A stretch of DNA of 64,000 nucleotides. Origin: Acidobacteriota bacterium. Lineage in GTDB: Bacteria > Actinomycetota > Acidimicrobiia > Acidimicrobiales > Ilumatobacteraceae. The notes beneath the pieces are model-generated. The model saw nothing but the letters and a program-made list of their open reading frames with translations. It did not search any database and was not told where the DNA came from. The stretch is from NCBI GenBank assembly GCA_018970175.1, contig JAGWWV010000002.1, positions 49,852-113,851 on the forward strand. Direction: 5' to 3'. This document shows positions 1-8,269 of the stretch, piece by piece. The number at the start of each line of letters is the position of its first letter. The stretch's first letter is position 1. A program made the translations under genes and the position numbers.

Positions 1-847
1 GACCGTCGGGAAGATCGGACTGCGTTGCGGTGACCTTGATGTTGGCGACGTCGCTGCCGTAGTCGGGCTCGGTCACGGCGACGGCCGCGAGAACCTCGGC
101 GGTGGAGAGCTTGGGAAGCCACTCGTGCTTCTGTTCTTCAGTTCCGCCCTTCATCAGGGCGCGGGCAAGGATCTCGGGCCGCGTGATGAGCGATCCGCCG
201 ATGCCGAGCGACCCGCGCGAGAGTTCCTCGGTGGCGATGACGTTGCCCATGTATTCGCCGTCTCCGCCCTCGCTGTAGCCGCCGTACTCGGCGGGAATCG
301 AAAGCCCGAATGCACCCATCTCGGCGAGACCTGCGATGAGTTCTTCGGGAACGTCGGCGTTGTGACGGTGCACGTGCTCGGCACGCGGCGCAACTTCCTT
401 GTTCGCATACGAGCGGAAGGTGTCCTGCACCATCTCGAAGTCTGCATCGAGATGACGCGGGCCTTGCTGGTCGGCCAGCGACGCGAGGAATTCGGGCGAG
501 CGGAAGGCCGAGACGAATTCACTCCCGAACGAGAGGTCGGCGGCGCTGACGCCCCACAACTGCTCGCGACCGACGAGACGAGTAACGAGGTCGTGCACCA
601 TGTCGGCAGTGAAGGCGCAGGTGAGACGTGCTTCGGTGTCACCCTTTGCGCCGTAGTCGAGCATCGAGCGCGCGGTTTCCACCGCGGCCGCGGCGTGAGC
701 GAGGTCGTAGGCGAGCACCTGTTCGACATCGGGTCCGCCACCGGCAGCCAGTTTGCGAACGGCCTTGCCGACCATCGCACGCGCGGTTTCGATGATCGTG
801 GCGGCGGTCTGCAGGTCGGGTGTGGGGAGAGAAGCGTTGCTGGCCAT
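1..847 (-). CDS. Acyl-CoA dehydrogenase, C-terminus cut by the window edge
   Basis: Reading on the minus strand from an ATG at 847, the frame stays open to base 1, giving 282 codons of a longer protein. The motif AVTEPDYGSDVANIKVTA near residues 262-279 is the FAD/substrate-binding signature of acyl-CoA dehydrogenases. Members oxidise acyl-CoA to trans-2-enoyl-CoA with FAD and pass electrons to ETF. About 110 residues of Ala-rich helix precede the recognisable N-terminal domain (from about residue 130), a longer leader than in short-chain enzymes. A TAGCGT box eight bases upstream supports this start. The catalytic base and C-terminal domain lie outside the window, so substrate class cannot be judged. 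Confidence 0.9.
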   Translation of the reverse strand, partial: MASNASLPTPDLQTAATIIETARAMVGKAVRKLAAGGGPDVEQVLAYDLAHAAAAVETARSMLDYGAKGDTEARLTCAFTADMVHDLVTRLVGREQLWGVSAADLSFGSEFVSAFRSPEFLASLADQQGPRHLDADFEMVQDTFRSYANKEVAPRAEHVHRHNADVPEELIAGLAEMGAFGLSIPAEYGGYSEGGDGEYMGNVIATEELSRGSLGIGGSLITRPEILARALMKGGTEEQKHEWLPKLSTAEVLAAVAVTEPDYGSDVANIKVTATQSDLPDG

Positions 848-1874
848 GGCGGAAAACGCTAGTCCTGCCCACCGCTGTGGTGCCCATCGGTACGATCAAA
901 AAATCAGCGGAATCATCGACACCTACTCACGCGGCATGCCGCCGGTCGAGACCCACGGCGAGACCCGTGCGATCGTTGCGTGGCGCGCCGGCAGGGAGAT
1001 ATTCGCCGCGTACGGCTCGGGCTACGCCACCGAGTGCGGGCCGGGTGTGACACACATCTCGTGGTCGATGGCAAAGAGCATGACCCACGCACTCGTCGGG
1101 TTCATGGTCCTCGATGGTCTCGTCGACATCGACGAGCCGGCCGCCGTGCCCGAATGGTGCGACGACGAGCGGGCCGGGATCACGCTTCGGCATCTCCTCG
1201 AGATGCGCTCCGGGCTCGAGTGGGTCGAGGACTACGTCGACGGCGATCGGTCACACGTCATCGAGATGCTGTTCGGTTCGGGCAAGGACGACCATGCGGC
1301 CTATGCGACCTCGCGTCCACTTCGCCATCGACCCGGCACGCACTGGGAGTACTCGTCGGGTACGACGAACATCATTTGTCGCATCCTCGGGGACGTCGTT
1401 GGTGGAAGCGGGCCCGATGCGCGCCGCGCGCGGATGACGACGTTCATCGACCAGCGTTTGTTCGCACCACTCGGGATGGCGAGTGCCACCGCGAAGTTCG
1501 ATCCGGCGGGCAACTTCGTCGGATCGTCGTACGTGTACGCGACAGCCACCGACTTTGCGCGATTCGGCCGCCTCTATGTCGACGGATGTTCACCGACCGG
1601 AGCGAAACTTCTTCCAGTCGGATGGCGTGATGCGGCACGAGAGGTCGTCGCCATCGATCCCGAAACAGACAACGGATACGGACATCACTGGTGGGTCTGG
1701 CCCGGATTACCCGGATCGTTGGTTGCAACGGGTTACGAAGGGCAGTACACGATCGTGCTGCCCGACGACGATCTCGTGGTCGTTCGACTCGGCAAGAGTC
1801 CCGCAGAGATCAGGCACAACGTCGTCGACGATCTCGTCGCATTGGTCGGCGAACTGCGTCGGATGCGGCGCTGA
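846..1874 (+). CDS. Serine hydrolase of the class C beta-lactamase/esterase family
   Basis: The 342-residue product has the SxxK nucleophile motif (SMAK, about residue 73), a YSSG tyrosine motif near residue 168 and a late HHWW segment. These are the marks of the penicillin-binding-protein-like esterase/beta-lactamase fold. I see no signal peptide, so a cytoplasmic esterase or amidase is more likely than a secreted beta-lactamase; the substrate is unknown. The chosen ATG at 846 overlaps the start codon of the divergent acyl-CoA dehydrogenase by two bases. A second in-frame ATG at 936 would remove a stretch that looks like part of the fold, so I prefer 846. Confidence 0.8.
   Translation: MAENASPAHRCGAHRYDQKISGIIDTYSRGMPPVETHGETRAIVAWRAGREIFAAYGSGYATECGPGVTHISWSMAKSMTHALVGFMVLDGLVDIDEPAAVPEWCDDERAGITLRHLLEMRSGLEWVEDYVDGDRSHVIEMLFGSGKDDHAAYATSRPLRHRPGTHWEYSSGTTNIICRILGDVVGGSGPDARRARMTTFIDQRLFAPLGMASATAKFDPAGNFVGSSYVYATATDFARFGRLYVDGCSPTGAKLLPVGWRDAAREVVAIDPETDNGYGHHWWVWPGLPGSLVATGYEGQYTIVLPDDDLVVVRLGKSPAEIRHNVVDDLVALVGELRRMRR
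856..861 (-). promoter_or_regulatory. -10 box of the acyl-CoA dehydrogenase
   Basis: TAGCGT on the minus strand, eight bases before the ATG at 847, consistent with a leaderless transcript. It lies inside the first codons of the opposing serine hydrolase. Confidence 0.5.
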
Positions 1875-1880
1875 ATCGCC

Positions 1881-1886
1881 TACGGT
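1881..1886 (+). promoter_or_regulatory. -10 box of the flippase-like gene
   Basis: TACGGT, seven bases before the ATG at 1894. Confidence 0.45.
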
Positions 1887-1893
1887 GGTGGGG

Positions 1894-3078
1894 ATGGTGA
1901 TGGGGGGCGCACCGGGCGACGCGACGTCGAGCCGGCGAAAAGTGTGGGTGCGGACCCTCAAGATGGTCGCCACTGCGGTCATCATCTACTTCTTCGTTCT
2001 TCCCCTGGTCCCCGGTTTCCGGCAGGCGCTCGACGACCTCCTCGACGTCGACAGGTCGATGCTGCTGTTGGGAGTCGGCCTCGAGTTCGTGGCGCTGTTG
2101 TGCTACTCGCTCCTCACGCGCGCCGCACTCGGACCGGAGGGTGACAAGGTCACCGTGTTGCGACTGTTTCGCATTCAGCTGAGCACGAAAGCGCTCGGAA
2201 GCATCATGCCGGCGGGGAGTGCTGCGTCGTCGGCTCTCGGCTACCGACTCCTCACGTTGTCTGGGGTTCACGGACCCGATGCCGGGTTCGCCCTTGCCAC
2301 GGCGGGGATCGGCTCCGCCGTTGTCTTGAACCTCATCTTGTGGTTCGGGCTCATCATCTCGATTCCGATTCGCGGTGTGAACGCCCTCTACGGCTTCGCG
2401 GCAATCGTCGGAATCATCCTGATGCTCGTCGCTTCGGCGCTCATCTTCGGTCTGGTCGAAGGCCAGGGCCGCGCCGAGCGGGCGGTGCGTTGGCTCGCCC
2501 GCCACGTGCGACTCGACGCCGACCGTGCGAGTGAGGTCATTCGCCATCTCGGCAACCGCCTCGAGGGGTTGATCGCCGACAGGCAACTGCTCGTGCGCGT
2601 CATCGCGTGGGCGTCGGCGAACTGGCTCTTCGACATGGCGGCCGTCTACGTCTTTCTCCGCGCATTCGGTGGCAACCTTGCAATCGACGGACTCATCGTT
2701 GCCTTCGGGCTCGCAAACGTGATGGCCGTGGTGCCCATCACGCCGGGCGGTCTCGGGATCATCGAGGGCATCTACATTCCGACGATCGTCGGTTTCGGAC
2801 TTTCGCGCTCGACCGCGACCGTCGGCATCCTGGCGTACCGTCTCGCACAGTTCTGGTTGCCGATCGTCGTCGGTGCGGTGTGTTACCTCAGTCTCCGGGT
2901 CGGCCCGTGGTCGCTCGACCGCAAGGACCGCTTGAAGCCGCTGCGTGTCGTTGCGGAAGAAGCGGTGACGAAGAGCGAAAGCAAGATCGCCTTCTTCGAA
3001 AAGCGTGCGCCACGGGACCGCACGGGTCAGTATCCATTGCCGCCGGTGAATGATGACGACACCGGACCGGTGGGTTAG
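1894..3078 (+). CDS. YbhN/UPF0104 family integral membrane protein (flippase-like)
   Basis: The 394-residue protein has a short basic N-terminus and about eight hydrophobic helices spread over residues 25-340. The layout, including a central AGSAASSALGYRLL segment and the late AFGLANVMAVVPITPGGLGI signature, is typical of the UPF0104/lysylphosphatidylglycerol synthetase transmembrane family. Members are thought to flip or transfer lipid-linked groups in the inner membrane. The catalytic aminoacyl-transferase domain of MprF is absent. The last 50 residues are charged and cytoplasmic. The ATG at 1900 is an alternative start; 1894 sits at the right distance from a TACGGT box. Confidence 0.8.
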   Translation: MVMGGAPGDATSSRRKVWVRTLKMVATAVIIYFFVLPLVPGFRQALDDLLDVDRSMLLLGVGLEFVALLCYSLLTRAALGPEGDKVTVLRLFRIQLSTKALGSIMPAGSAASSALGYRLLTLSGVHGPDAGFALATAGIGSAVVLNLILWFGLIISIPIRGVNALYGFAAIVGIILMLVASALIFGLVEGQGRAERAVRWLARHVRLDADRASEVIRHLGNRLEGLIADRQLLVRVIAWASANWLFDMAAVYVFLRAFGGNLAIDGLIVAFGLANVMAVVPITPGGLGIIEGIYIPTIVGFGLSRSTATVGILAYRLAQFWLPIVVGAVCYLSLRVGPWSLDRKDRLKPLRVVAEEAVTKSESKIAFFEKRAPRDRTGQYPLPPVNDDDTGPVG

Positions 3079-3081
3079 CGT
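3076..3081 (+). promoter_or_regulatory. -10 box of the MaoC-like gene, made from the upstream stop codon
   Basis: TAGCGT, eight bases before the ATG at 3090. Its first three bases are the TAG stop codon of the preceding membrane-protein gene. Confidence 0.5.
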
Positions 3082-3089
3082 TCGCACCC

Positions 3090-3605
3090 ATGACAGTGCA
3101 TGAACGGCCCTTTGGCCGATACCTCGAGGATTTCAACGTGGGCGACGTGTACCGCCACTGGCCCGGGAAGACGATCACCGAATACGACGACCATCTCTTC
3201 TGCATGATCACGATGAACCACCACCCGCTGCACACCAACGACTGGTTTGCATCCGAGAGCGTGCAAGGGCGGAACGTCGTTGTGGGCAACCTCGTGTACT
3301 CACTCGTGCTCGGCATGAGCGTTCCCGACGTCAGCGGCGCGGCCATTGCAAACCTCGAGATCGAGACGTTGCAGCACAAGTTCCCGACGTTCCACGGCGA
3401 CACCATCCACGCCGAGACGCGCGTGCTCGATGTGAGCGAATCCAAGTCGAAGCCCGACCGCGGAATCGTGACGGTTGAGACGAAGGGCTTCAACCAGGAC
3501 GGCAAAGAGGTCTGCTACTTCCGTCGCCGCGTCATGGTGTGGAAGCGCGCAAATGCGCCGGAACGCAAGCGTCCGTACGACGTCAACGCGGCTTGGGACG
3601 CCTAG
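3090..3605 (+). CDS. MaoC-like dehydratase (hot-dog fold)
   Basis: The 171-residue product matches single-domain MaoC/R-specific enoyl-CoA hydratase proteins. It opens with RYLEDFNVGDVYRHWPGKTI, followed by the D-x(4)-H type active-site region around NHHPLHTND (about residues 48-56) and a central hot-dog helix ending in GNLVYSLVLGMSV. Such enzymes hydrate enoyl-CoA esters in acyl-CoA catabolism. The end overlaps the likely mutY start by a few bases, so the two may share a transcript although their functions differ. The precise acyl substrate is not visible. Confidence 0.85.
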   Translation: MTVHERPFGRYLEDFNVGDVYRHWPGKTITEYDDHLFCMITMNHHPLHTNDWFASESVQGRNVVVGNLVYSLVLGMSVPDVSGAAIANLEIETLQHKFPTFHGDTIHAETRVLDVSESKSKPDRGIVTVETKGFNQDGKEVCYFRRRVMVWKRANAPERKRPYDVNAAWDA

Positions 3606-4462
3606 GGCCCGTCACCGACGAACTCCTCGCGTGGGGCATGCCCCGATTGCGCGAGTTTCCATGGCGCGCCACGCGTGATCCGTGGCATGTGCTCATCTCC
3701 GAGGTGATGCTGCAACAGACGAACGTCGGTCGTGTGCGACCGCGCTTCGAACGCTTCGTGGCCCTGGCACCAACACCAGCGGCATGTGTCGACGTTGCGC
3801 TGGCCGACTTGTTGGTGGAATGGCAGGGGATGGGGTATCCGCGCCGGTGCCGCAACATCCAGGATGCGGCGCGAGTGATCGTCGAACGGCACGGCGGCGA
3901 GGTGCCGCGTGATCTCGATTCACTGATGGCGTTGCCCGGAATCGGGCCGTACACCGCGCGAGCGATCCTTGCGTTTGCCTTTGGTGATGATGCCGCGGTC
4001 GTCGACACGAACGTCGCGCGCGTGATTTCGCGTGTCGAAGGTCGAGCCATGAAACCGCGTGAGACGCAGGCGCTTGCAGATGAGATGCTGCCCCGCGGCC
4101 TGTCCCGGGACTGGAACCAGGTCGTGATGGATTTCGGGGCAACCGTGTGCAACGCACGTTCACCCCGATGCTCGTCGTGTCCGATTGCACGTCTCTGCTC
4201 GTGGTGCGGCGAGGGAGCCGACCCCGCGCGCACCACGGCTTTCACGAGTCGCCCCCAGGGCCGTTTCGAAGGGTCCGACCGACAGGCGCGCGGGCGGATG
4301 ATGAAACGACTCACCGAGGGTTCGGTTCAAGCGACACGCGTCGCCGAAGTGATGGGGCTCGACGACGGCGATCGCGCCGAACGTCTCGTCGAGTCACTGG
4401 TCGCCGACGGACTGGTTGAACGTGTCGGCCGTGCCTACAGGCTCAGCGAGAAACGCAGATAG
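3593..4462 (+). CDS. mutY: A/G-specific adenine glycosylase, short form
   Basis: This base-excision enzyme removes adenine opposite 8-oxoguanine. The product shows the REFPWR entry motif, SEVMLQQT with the catalytic Glu, a helix-hairpin-helix LPGIGPYTA with the MutY-type Tyr, and VVDTNVARV with the catalytic Asp. An Fe-S cluster motif follows (Cys-x6-Cys-x2-Cys-x5-Cys, in CNARSPRCSSCPIARLC). The protein is about 289 residues and lacks the C-terminal NUDIX-like 8-oxoG recognition domain of E. coli MutY, having only a short helical tail. Starts are uncertain: TTG at 3593 (chosen), GTG at 3539 or ATG at 3638, the last just before the conserved core. Confidence 0.88.
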   Translation: MGRLGPVTDELLAWGMPRLREFPWRATRDPWHVLISEVMLQQTNVGRVRPRFERFVALAPTPAACVDVALADLLVEWQGMGYPRRCRNIQDAARVIVERHGGEVPRDLDSLMALPGIGPYTARAILAFAFGDDAAVVDTNVARVISRVEGRAMKPRETQALADEMLPRGLSRDWNQVVMDFGATVCNARSPRCSSCPIARLCSWCGEGADPARTTAFTSRPQGRFEGSDRQARGRMMKRLTEGSVQATRVAEVMGLDDGDRAERLVESLVADGLVERVGRAYRLSEKRR

Positions 4463-4985
4463 CGGCGAGGATTTCCGGAAACGCGGCGTCTGCGATGGCG
4501 ACCATCTCGTCGTCGGTGCGGTCCTGGATCGGGTGCTCGACGAACACGCGTGCGACGTCGGGGAAGCCCAACGCCTCGGATTGTGAGATTGCCGCCGTTA
4601 CGAACTCGCTCGAGGCGACGAACATCGAGGGCACGCCCCGGAGTTCCAAGTCTGCGATGTCGTGCACACTGCACGACGTGCAGCTGCCTCAATCGGCAAG
4701 TGCTTCGATGACGAGATTGCACTGCGAGGCGATCTCGTGACGAAGGTCGGCCGGAGCCGGCTTGGTGAAGGTGGGTTTCGCGTAGCGCATCACGCGCGCA
4801 CCGCGTTCGGTGAGCAACTGTTCGATGCGGTCGAGGAAGACGTCGCCACGGGGTTTGCGAATGTCGAGCAGACCGATTGTCATGCCGTCGATCGATTCGG
4901 GACGGGCGAGCAGCTCGCGTCGAGCCGGGCGCGACTCGCTCGTTGGGTCGAGGATGGTGAGGCGGGCTGCTGTCACGGGCTCCAT
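4443..4985 (-). CDS. UGSC family selenoprotein, Sec encoded by in-frame UGA
   Basis: Two adjacent reverse-strand open frames are one gene if the UGA at 4689-4691 is read as selenocysteine. The joined protein has 180 residues with Sec at position 99 in the sequence IEALAD-U-GSCTSCSVHDI. The UGSC-T-S-x-SVHD core and the following RGVP segment match the UGSC selenoprotein family known from marine and soil metagenomes, and the length fits. A SECIS-like hairpin follows the UGA and selD lies further along the window. Family function is unknown; a redox role for the Sec/Cys pair is inferred. The gene follows a thioredoxin-domain gene by 12 bases and overlaps the convergent mutY end by 20 bases. Gene callers would report two fragments. 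Confidence 0.88.
4659..4677 (-). promoter_or_regulatory. Bacterial SECIS-like hairpin
   Basis: On the minus strand, 11 bases after the UGA, GTCGTGC pairs perfectly with GCACGAC around the five-base loop AGTGT. The loop starts 19 bases after the UGA and contains GU. Distance and loop content fit the bacterial SelB-binding SECIS element. A partly overlapping alternative stem (CTGCA/TGCAG) exists closer to the UGA. Confidence 0.7.
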
Positions 4986-4997
4986 TCTTTCACGAAA

Positions 4998-6443
4998 TCA
5001 GCTCTTCACCGCGACGGTGACCGGCTGGCTTCCCATGTCGCCATTGGCCCAGCCGGCGATGATCGATGAAAAGAGGCCGGCTCCACCACCTGCGTGCGTG
5101 AGAAGGATTCCGTCGGGTCGAAACTTCGGCACGGTGCGGTCGCGGAATCGATCGGGGAGTCCTTCGGCCATTCCGTCGACTCCACGGAGGATGGTGTTCG
5201 AGTCGATCTGCAACCGTGAATGCAGTTCGTCGAGGATTCGCCGCCGATCCCAACCCGCCTCCGCAAAGAGTCGCGAATGGTCGGGACTCACCACGAGGAT
5301 CACGTCGAACGCCATGACCGACTTCGGGTGCATGACCGTTCGCAGGCACGCCGCAAACGACGTCACCAGTTCATCGGGAGTGCGGGCGAGTTGGTCGACG
5401 GCGCAGCGCGGTCCCTCGCCGGCAAACACCGTGACGGCATCGACGCCGCCGGGGATGCCGCGCTCGGTGGCCAAGGTGCCGAAGGGTGAGCCATCCTCGT
5501 CTTCGGCGAAACAGAAACTGAGCTTGCCGGGGTTGCCGTGCGTCGCGCGGTCGACCTCGCCGGGTCGGCCGCCGCCGACGTTGCGGATCGTCAGTTGCAC
5601 TGCGCGGCCGATGGTCATGTTCGCGCGGTTGCCCTGGCCGAACACGTTGATCCCGCTGTTCATCCCGATGCGCTTGGTGCCGGGTCCGTTGCACACGATG
5701 ACGGGTCCGACCGGCATCGTGGTGGCGAGTACTCCGTGCATGTTGAACTTGTCGTTGCACACAGCCTCGAGAGCGGCGATCACCCACGGCAGATATTCGG
5801 GAAGGCAACCGGCCATCACGGCGTTGATTGCGACCTTCTCGACGGTGAGGGGGACGAGATCGGGTGGTGCGAGTGCGATCACCTCGTCGGGTTTCCGCGT
5901 GGTGCCGGTGAGCATCCGCAGAACGCGTTCCGGCGTCGGCGGTATGACGGGTAATCCGTCGGTCCAACCGCGGTTGAACATCGATTCGAATTCGTCCTCG
6001 GCTGCAGCCATCTCGACCTGACGCGCGGTCAACACCGAACCCGTGAATTGCGCGCGCAATTTGTCGACGATGTCGGGGTCGACACTGAGCGAACCACATC
6101 CGGGACGCATGACGGGGAGTTCCTCCCCGAGATGGCCGAGCCCCGTGAGCTCACGCCAGGCGTCGCGGCTCCAGCCGACGGTGCGCGCCACCTCGACGCC
6201 GTTCTCGATACGCATCAACGTCGGGACGGTTTCGATGTCGTTGTGCCACGACACCGCGAGATCCTCGTCATGGAGATGCGGTACGGACTCGGGGAACGAC
6301 GCGTCGTCCTGCGTGTAGACGGTGAGTTTCGATGAGCGTGAGATGTCGGCGAGAACCGGCTCGGTCATCACGCACGTCGCGCACTCGCGTTTGACGACGA
6401 CGACGAAACCATCGGGCAGAACGGGCTTTGTCATGAGATCCAT
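4998..6443 (-). CDS. Thioredoxin-domain protein with a large uncharacterised C-terminal domain
   Basis: Residues 1-115 look like a thioredoxin fold, with a redox CxxC (RECATCVM, Cys21 and Cys24) after the first strand and a cis-Pro region at ETVPTLMRI. Residues 145-481 form a second conserved-looking domain. It starts FNRGWTDGLPVIPPTPERVL and is rich in Gly-Pro-Asn motifs such as VCNGPGTKRIGMNSG. I do not recognise a named Pfam domain for it. The gene sits between an alpha/beta hydrolase (13-base overlap) and the UGSC selenoprotein (12-base gap), so a redox partnership with the selenoprotein is plausible. ATG at 6434 is an alternative start. The stop UGA at 4998 is in frame with the downstream gene. 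Confidence 0.75.
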   Translation of the reverse strand: MDLMTKPVLPDGFVVVVKRECATCVMTEPVLADISRSSKLTVYTQDDASFPESVPHLHDEDLAVSWHNDIETVPTLMRIENGVEVARTVGWSRDAWRELTGLGHLGEELPVMRPGCGSLSVDPDIVDKLRAQFTGSVLTARQVEMAAAEDEFESMFNRGWTDGLPVIPPTPERVLRMLTGTTRKPDEVIALAPPDLVPLTVEKVAINAVMAGCLPEYLPWVIAALEAVCNDKFNMHGVLATTMPVGPVIVCNGPGTKRIGMNSGINVFGQGNRANMTIGRAVQLTIRNVGGGRPGEVDRATHGNPGKLSFCFAEDEDGSPFGTLATERGIPGGVDAVTVFAGEGPRCAVDQLARTPDELVTSFAACLRTVMHPKSVMAFDVILVVSPDHSRLFAEAGWDRRRILDELHSRLQIDSNTILRGVDGMAEGLPDRFRDRTVPKFRPDGILLTHAGGGAGLFSSIIAGWANGDMGSQPVTVAVKS

Positions 6444-7312
6444 CCCAACACGTGGTCGGCAACCACCGTCGGCTGTTCGAGTTGGAGAAAGTGTCCCGCA
6501 CCTTCGACCAGCCGCACCTCGACCGTCGCCGGCGAAGTGGCTGCGGCGAACTCGGCGACTTCCCGACCGATGCAGCCGTCATTCACGCCGTGGAGATAGA
6601 GGAGCGGTTGGGTCGGCGTCTCTGATCCCATGCGAGCTTGGAGATCGGCGAGGGCCGGGTCCTTCTTGCCGTCGCCGAGAGTCGCGCGGTAGTAGCCCAG
6701 TGCGGCTGCGAGGTTCTTCGGATCGCGCAACGCGTCTTTCGTTGCGGCCACCGTGTCGGCGCCGTCGAAACCCGGCGACCAGTCGTTCCACAACATGTCG
6801 ATGTAGGCAAGGTCGTTCGCTGCAACCACCATGTCGGACAACGGGTGCTGAAAGAAGAACATGTACCAACTGCGCTTCAGTTGTGCGAGGTTTCCGACGA
6901 GAGCGGCACCGATGGCCGGCCCGGGTGGTACGGCCATGCCGACGACACGCCGCCACCGGTCGGGGGCAAGGAGCGCGGCGCCGTAGGTCGCGGGTGCACC
7001 CCAGTCGTGACCGACGATGACCGCGTCGCCGTCGCCACCGAGTGCATCGTGCAGTGCAACCGCGTCAGCGGCGAGGGCTGCGGTCTGGAAACAACCGTCG
7101 GCGGGTACCGAGGTTGGCGCGTAGCCGCGCATGAAAGGGGCGACCGCACGCCATCCGGCATCGGCCAGGCGTTCCATGAGAGGTCGCCAGGAATGGGCCG
7201 AATCGGGAAACCCGTGAAGCAGCAGCGCAAGGGGGCCATTGCCGAGGGTGAGGCATTGGAAGTCGACACCCCGCGTTTCGACGCTGATCGCGGTGGGTCG
7301 GGTGGGCGACAT
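6431..7312 (-). CDS. Alpha/beta hydrolase, epoxide-hydrolase-like
   Basis: The 293-residue protein has the oxyanion-hole motif HGFPDSAHSW, the nucleophile elbow GHDWGA (Asp nucleophile, as in epoxide hydrolases and haloalkane dehalogenases) and the C-terminal GAGHFLQLEQP carrying the catalytic His. It is likely cytoplasmic. It heads an operon with the thioredoxin-domain gene and the UGSC selenoprotein. The start at 7312 is chosen over 7345 because a TAGTTT box lies seven bases upstream of it. Substrate unknown; an esterase or dehalogenase role cannot be excluded. Confidence 0.85.
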   Translation of the reverse strand: MSPTRPTAISVETRGVDFQCLTLGNGPLALLLHGFPDSAHSWRPLMERLADAGWRAVAPFMRGYAPTSVPADGCFQTAALAADAVALHDALGGDGDAVIVGHDWGAPATYGAALLAPDRWRRVVGMAVPPGPAIGAALVGNLAQLKRSWYMFFFQHPLSDMVVAANDLAYIDMLWNDWSPGFDGADTVAATKDALRDPKNLAAALGYYRATLGDGKKDPALADLQARMGSETPTQPLLYLHGVNDGCIGREVAEFAAATSPATVEVRLVEGAGHFLQLEQPTVVADHVLGWIS

Positions 7313-7319
7313 GTACGAA

Positions 7320-7325
7320 AAACTA
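7320..7325 (-). promoter_or_regulatory. -10 box of the hydrolase/UGSC operon
   Basis: TAGTTT on the minus strand, seven bases before the ATG at 7312. It is the only promoter signal seen ahead of the three-gene selenoprotein operon. Confidence 0.5.
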
Positions 7326-7396
7326 GTCGCTGCGACGAAGGTCACGGGCCCTGCCCATTTACTTCACAGGTACTCCACCTTTACCGTCTCTTCGCA

Positions 7397-8269
7397 ATGG
7401 GGGACTCTTCGGCAACCAGTCGTGGCGCGGCATTCAGCGTCACCTTTCATGGCGTTCGTGGTTCGACGCCATGTCACGGCAACGACATCATCCGTTACGG
7501 CGGGAACACGTCGTGCGTGTCGGTGTTGTCGCCCGGAAGTCAGCCGATTCTCTTCGATCTCGGTACCGGACTTCGCTACTTCGGGCGTGAATGTCTGACG
7601 CGTGACACGCGTTTCGTCGGAACGTGTCTCCTCACGCACTCGCACTTCGACCACACACAAGGTCTTCCGTTCTTCGCGCCGTTGCTGAATCCGGACACGG
7701 TGTTCACGGTGCACGGTCCTCGTCAGGACGACGGCATGACGGTGAAGGCGATGTTCGACAAGCTCGTGAGCCCGCCACTGTTCCCCGTCGGTCTCGATCG
7801 CATCCCCGGAACGATCGACTTCGTCGACACCGACGAGGGTGACTTCTTCATCGACAGGGTGAACGTTCGCGCGCGCCTCATTCCGCACGTCGGGCCGACA
7901 CTCGGGTACCGCCTCGATTTCGACGGACGGTCGATCGCGTACCTTCCCGATCACCAGCAACCGAAGGATGGATCGCACGGCATCAGCGATGCGGCACGCG
8001 AACTGGTCGACGGCGTCGACCTGCTGATCCACGACTCGCAGTACACGCCCGAAGAGTTCGCGCGCAAGGCCGACTGGGGACACTGCACGGCCGAATACGC
8101 GGTGTGGGTCGCCACGACCCACGGTGTGAAGAACCTCGCGCTCTTCCACCACGACCCGTCGCGGTCCGACGACGCGCTCGACGCCCGCCTGTCGTGTCTG
8201 CGAAGCGTCGGCGCCGCCGCCGGCTGCAACGTCTTCGCCGCGCATGAAGGTCAGACCGTTCTGGTCTGA
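7397..8269 (+). CDS. Metallo-beta-lactamase fold hydrolase
   Basis: The 290-residue protein has the metal motif THSHFDHTQG and later ligand motifs PDHQQP, HDSQYT and FHHDPSRSDD. It begins with FHGVRGSTPCHG and YGGNTSCV, a pattern shared by phosphodiesterase/PhnP-like members of the fold. A dinuclear metal hydrolase acting on a phosphodiester or cyclic nucleotide is likely, but the substrate is not determined. The last six codons and the stop lie inside the first copy of a 33-base tandem repeat. Confidence 0.82.
   Translation: MGDSSATSRGAAFSVTFHGVRGSTPCHGNDIIRYGGNTSCVSVLSPGSQPILFDLGTGLRYFGRECLTRDTRFVGTCLLTHSHFDHTQGLPFFAPLLNPDTVFTVHGPRQDDGMTVKAMFDKLVSPPLFPVGLDRIPGTIDFVDTDEGDFFIDRVNVRARLIPHVGPTLGYRLDFDGRSIAYLPDHQQPKDGSHGISDAARELVDGVDLLIHDSQYTPEEFARKADWGHCTAEYAVWVATTHGVKNLALFHHDPSRSDDALDARLSCLRSVGAAAGCNVFAAHEGQTVLV

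Noticed and set aside
1810-3087. Long antisense open frame over the flippase-like gene
   Set aside because: The product is Arg/Glu/His-rich with no fold, typical of a high-GC shadow.
4998-5000. Second possible Sec UGA at the end of the thioredoxin-domain gene
   Set aside because: It is in frame with the UGSC gene, but no SECIS hairpin follows at the right distance, UGSC proteins are about 180 residues, and a start codon lies just after it.
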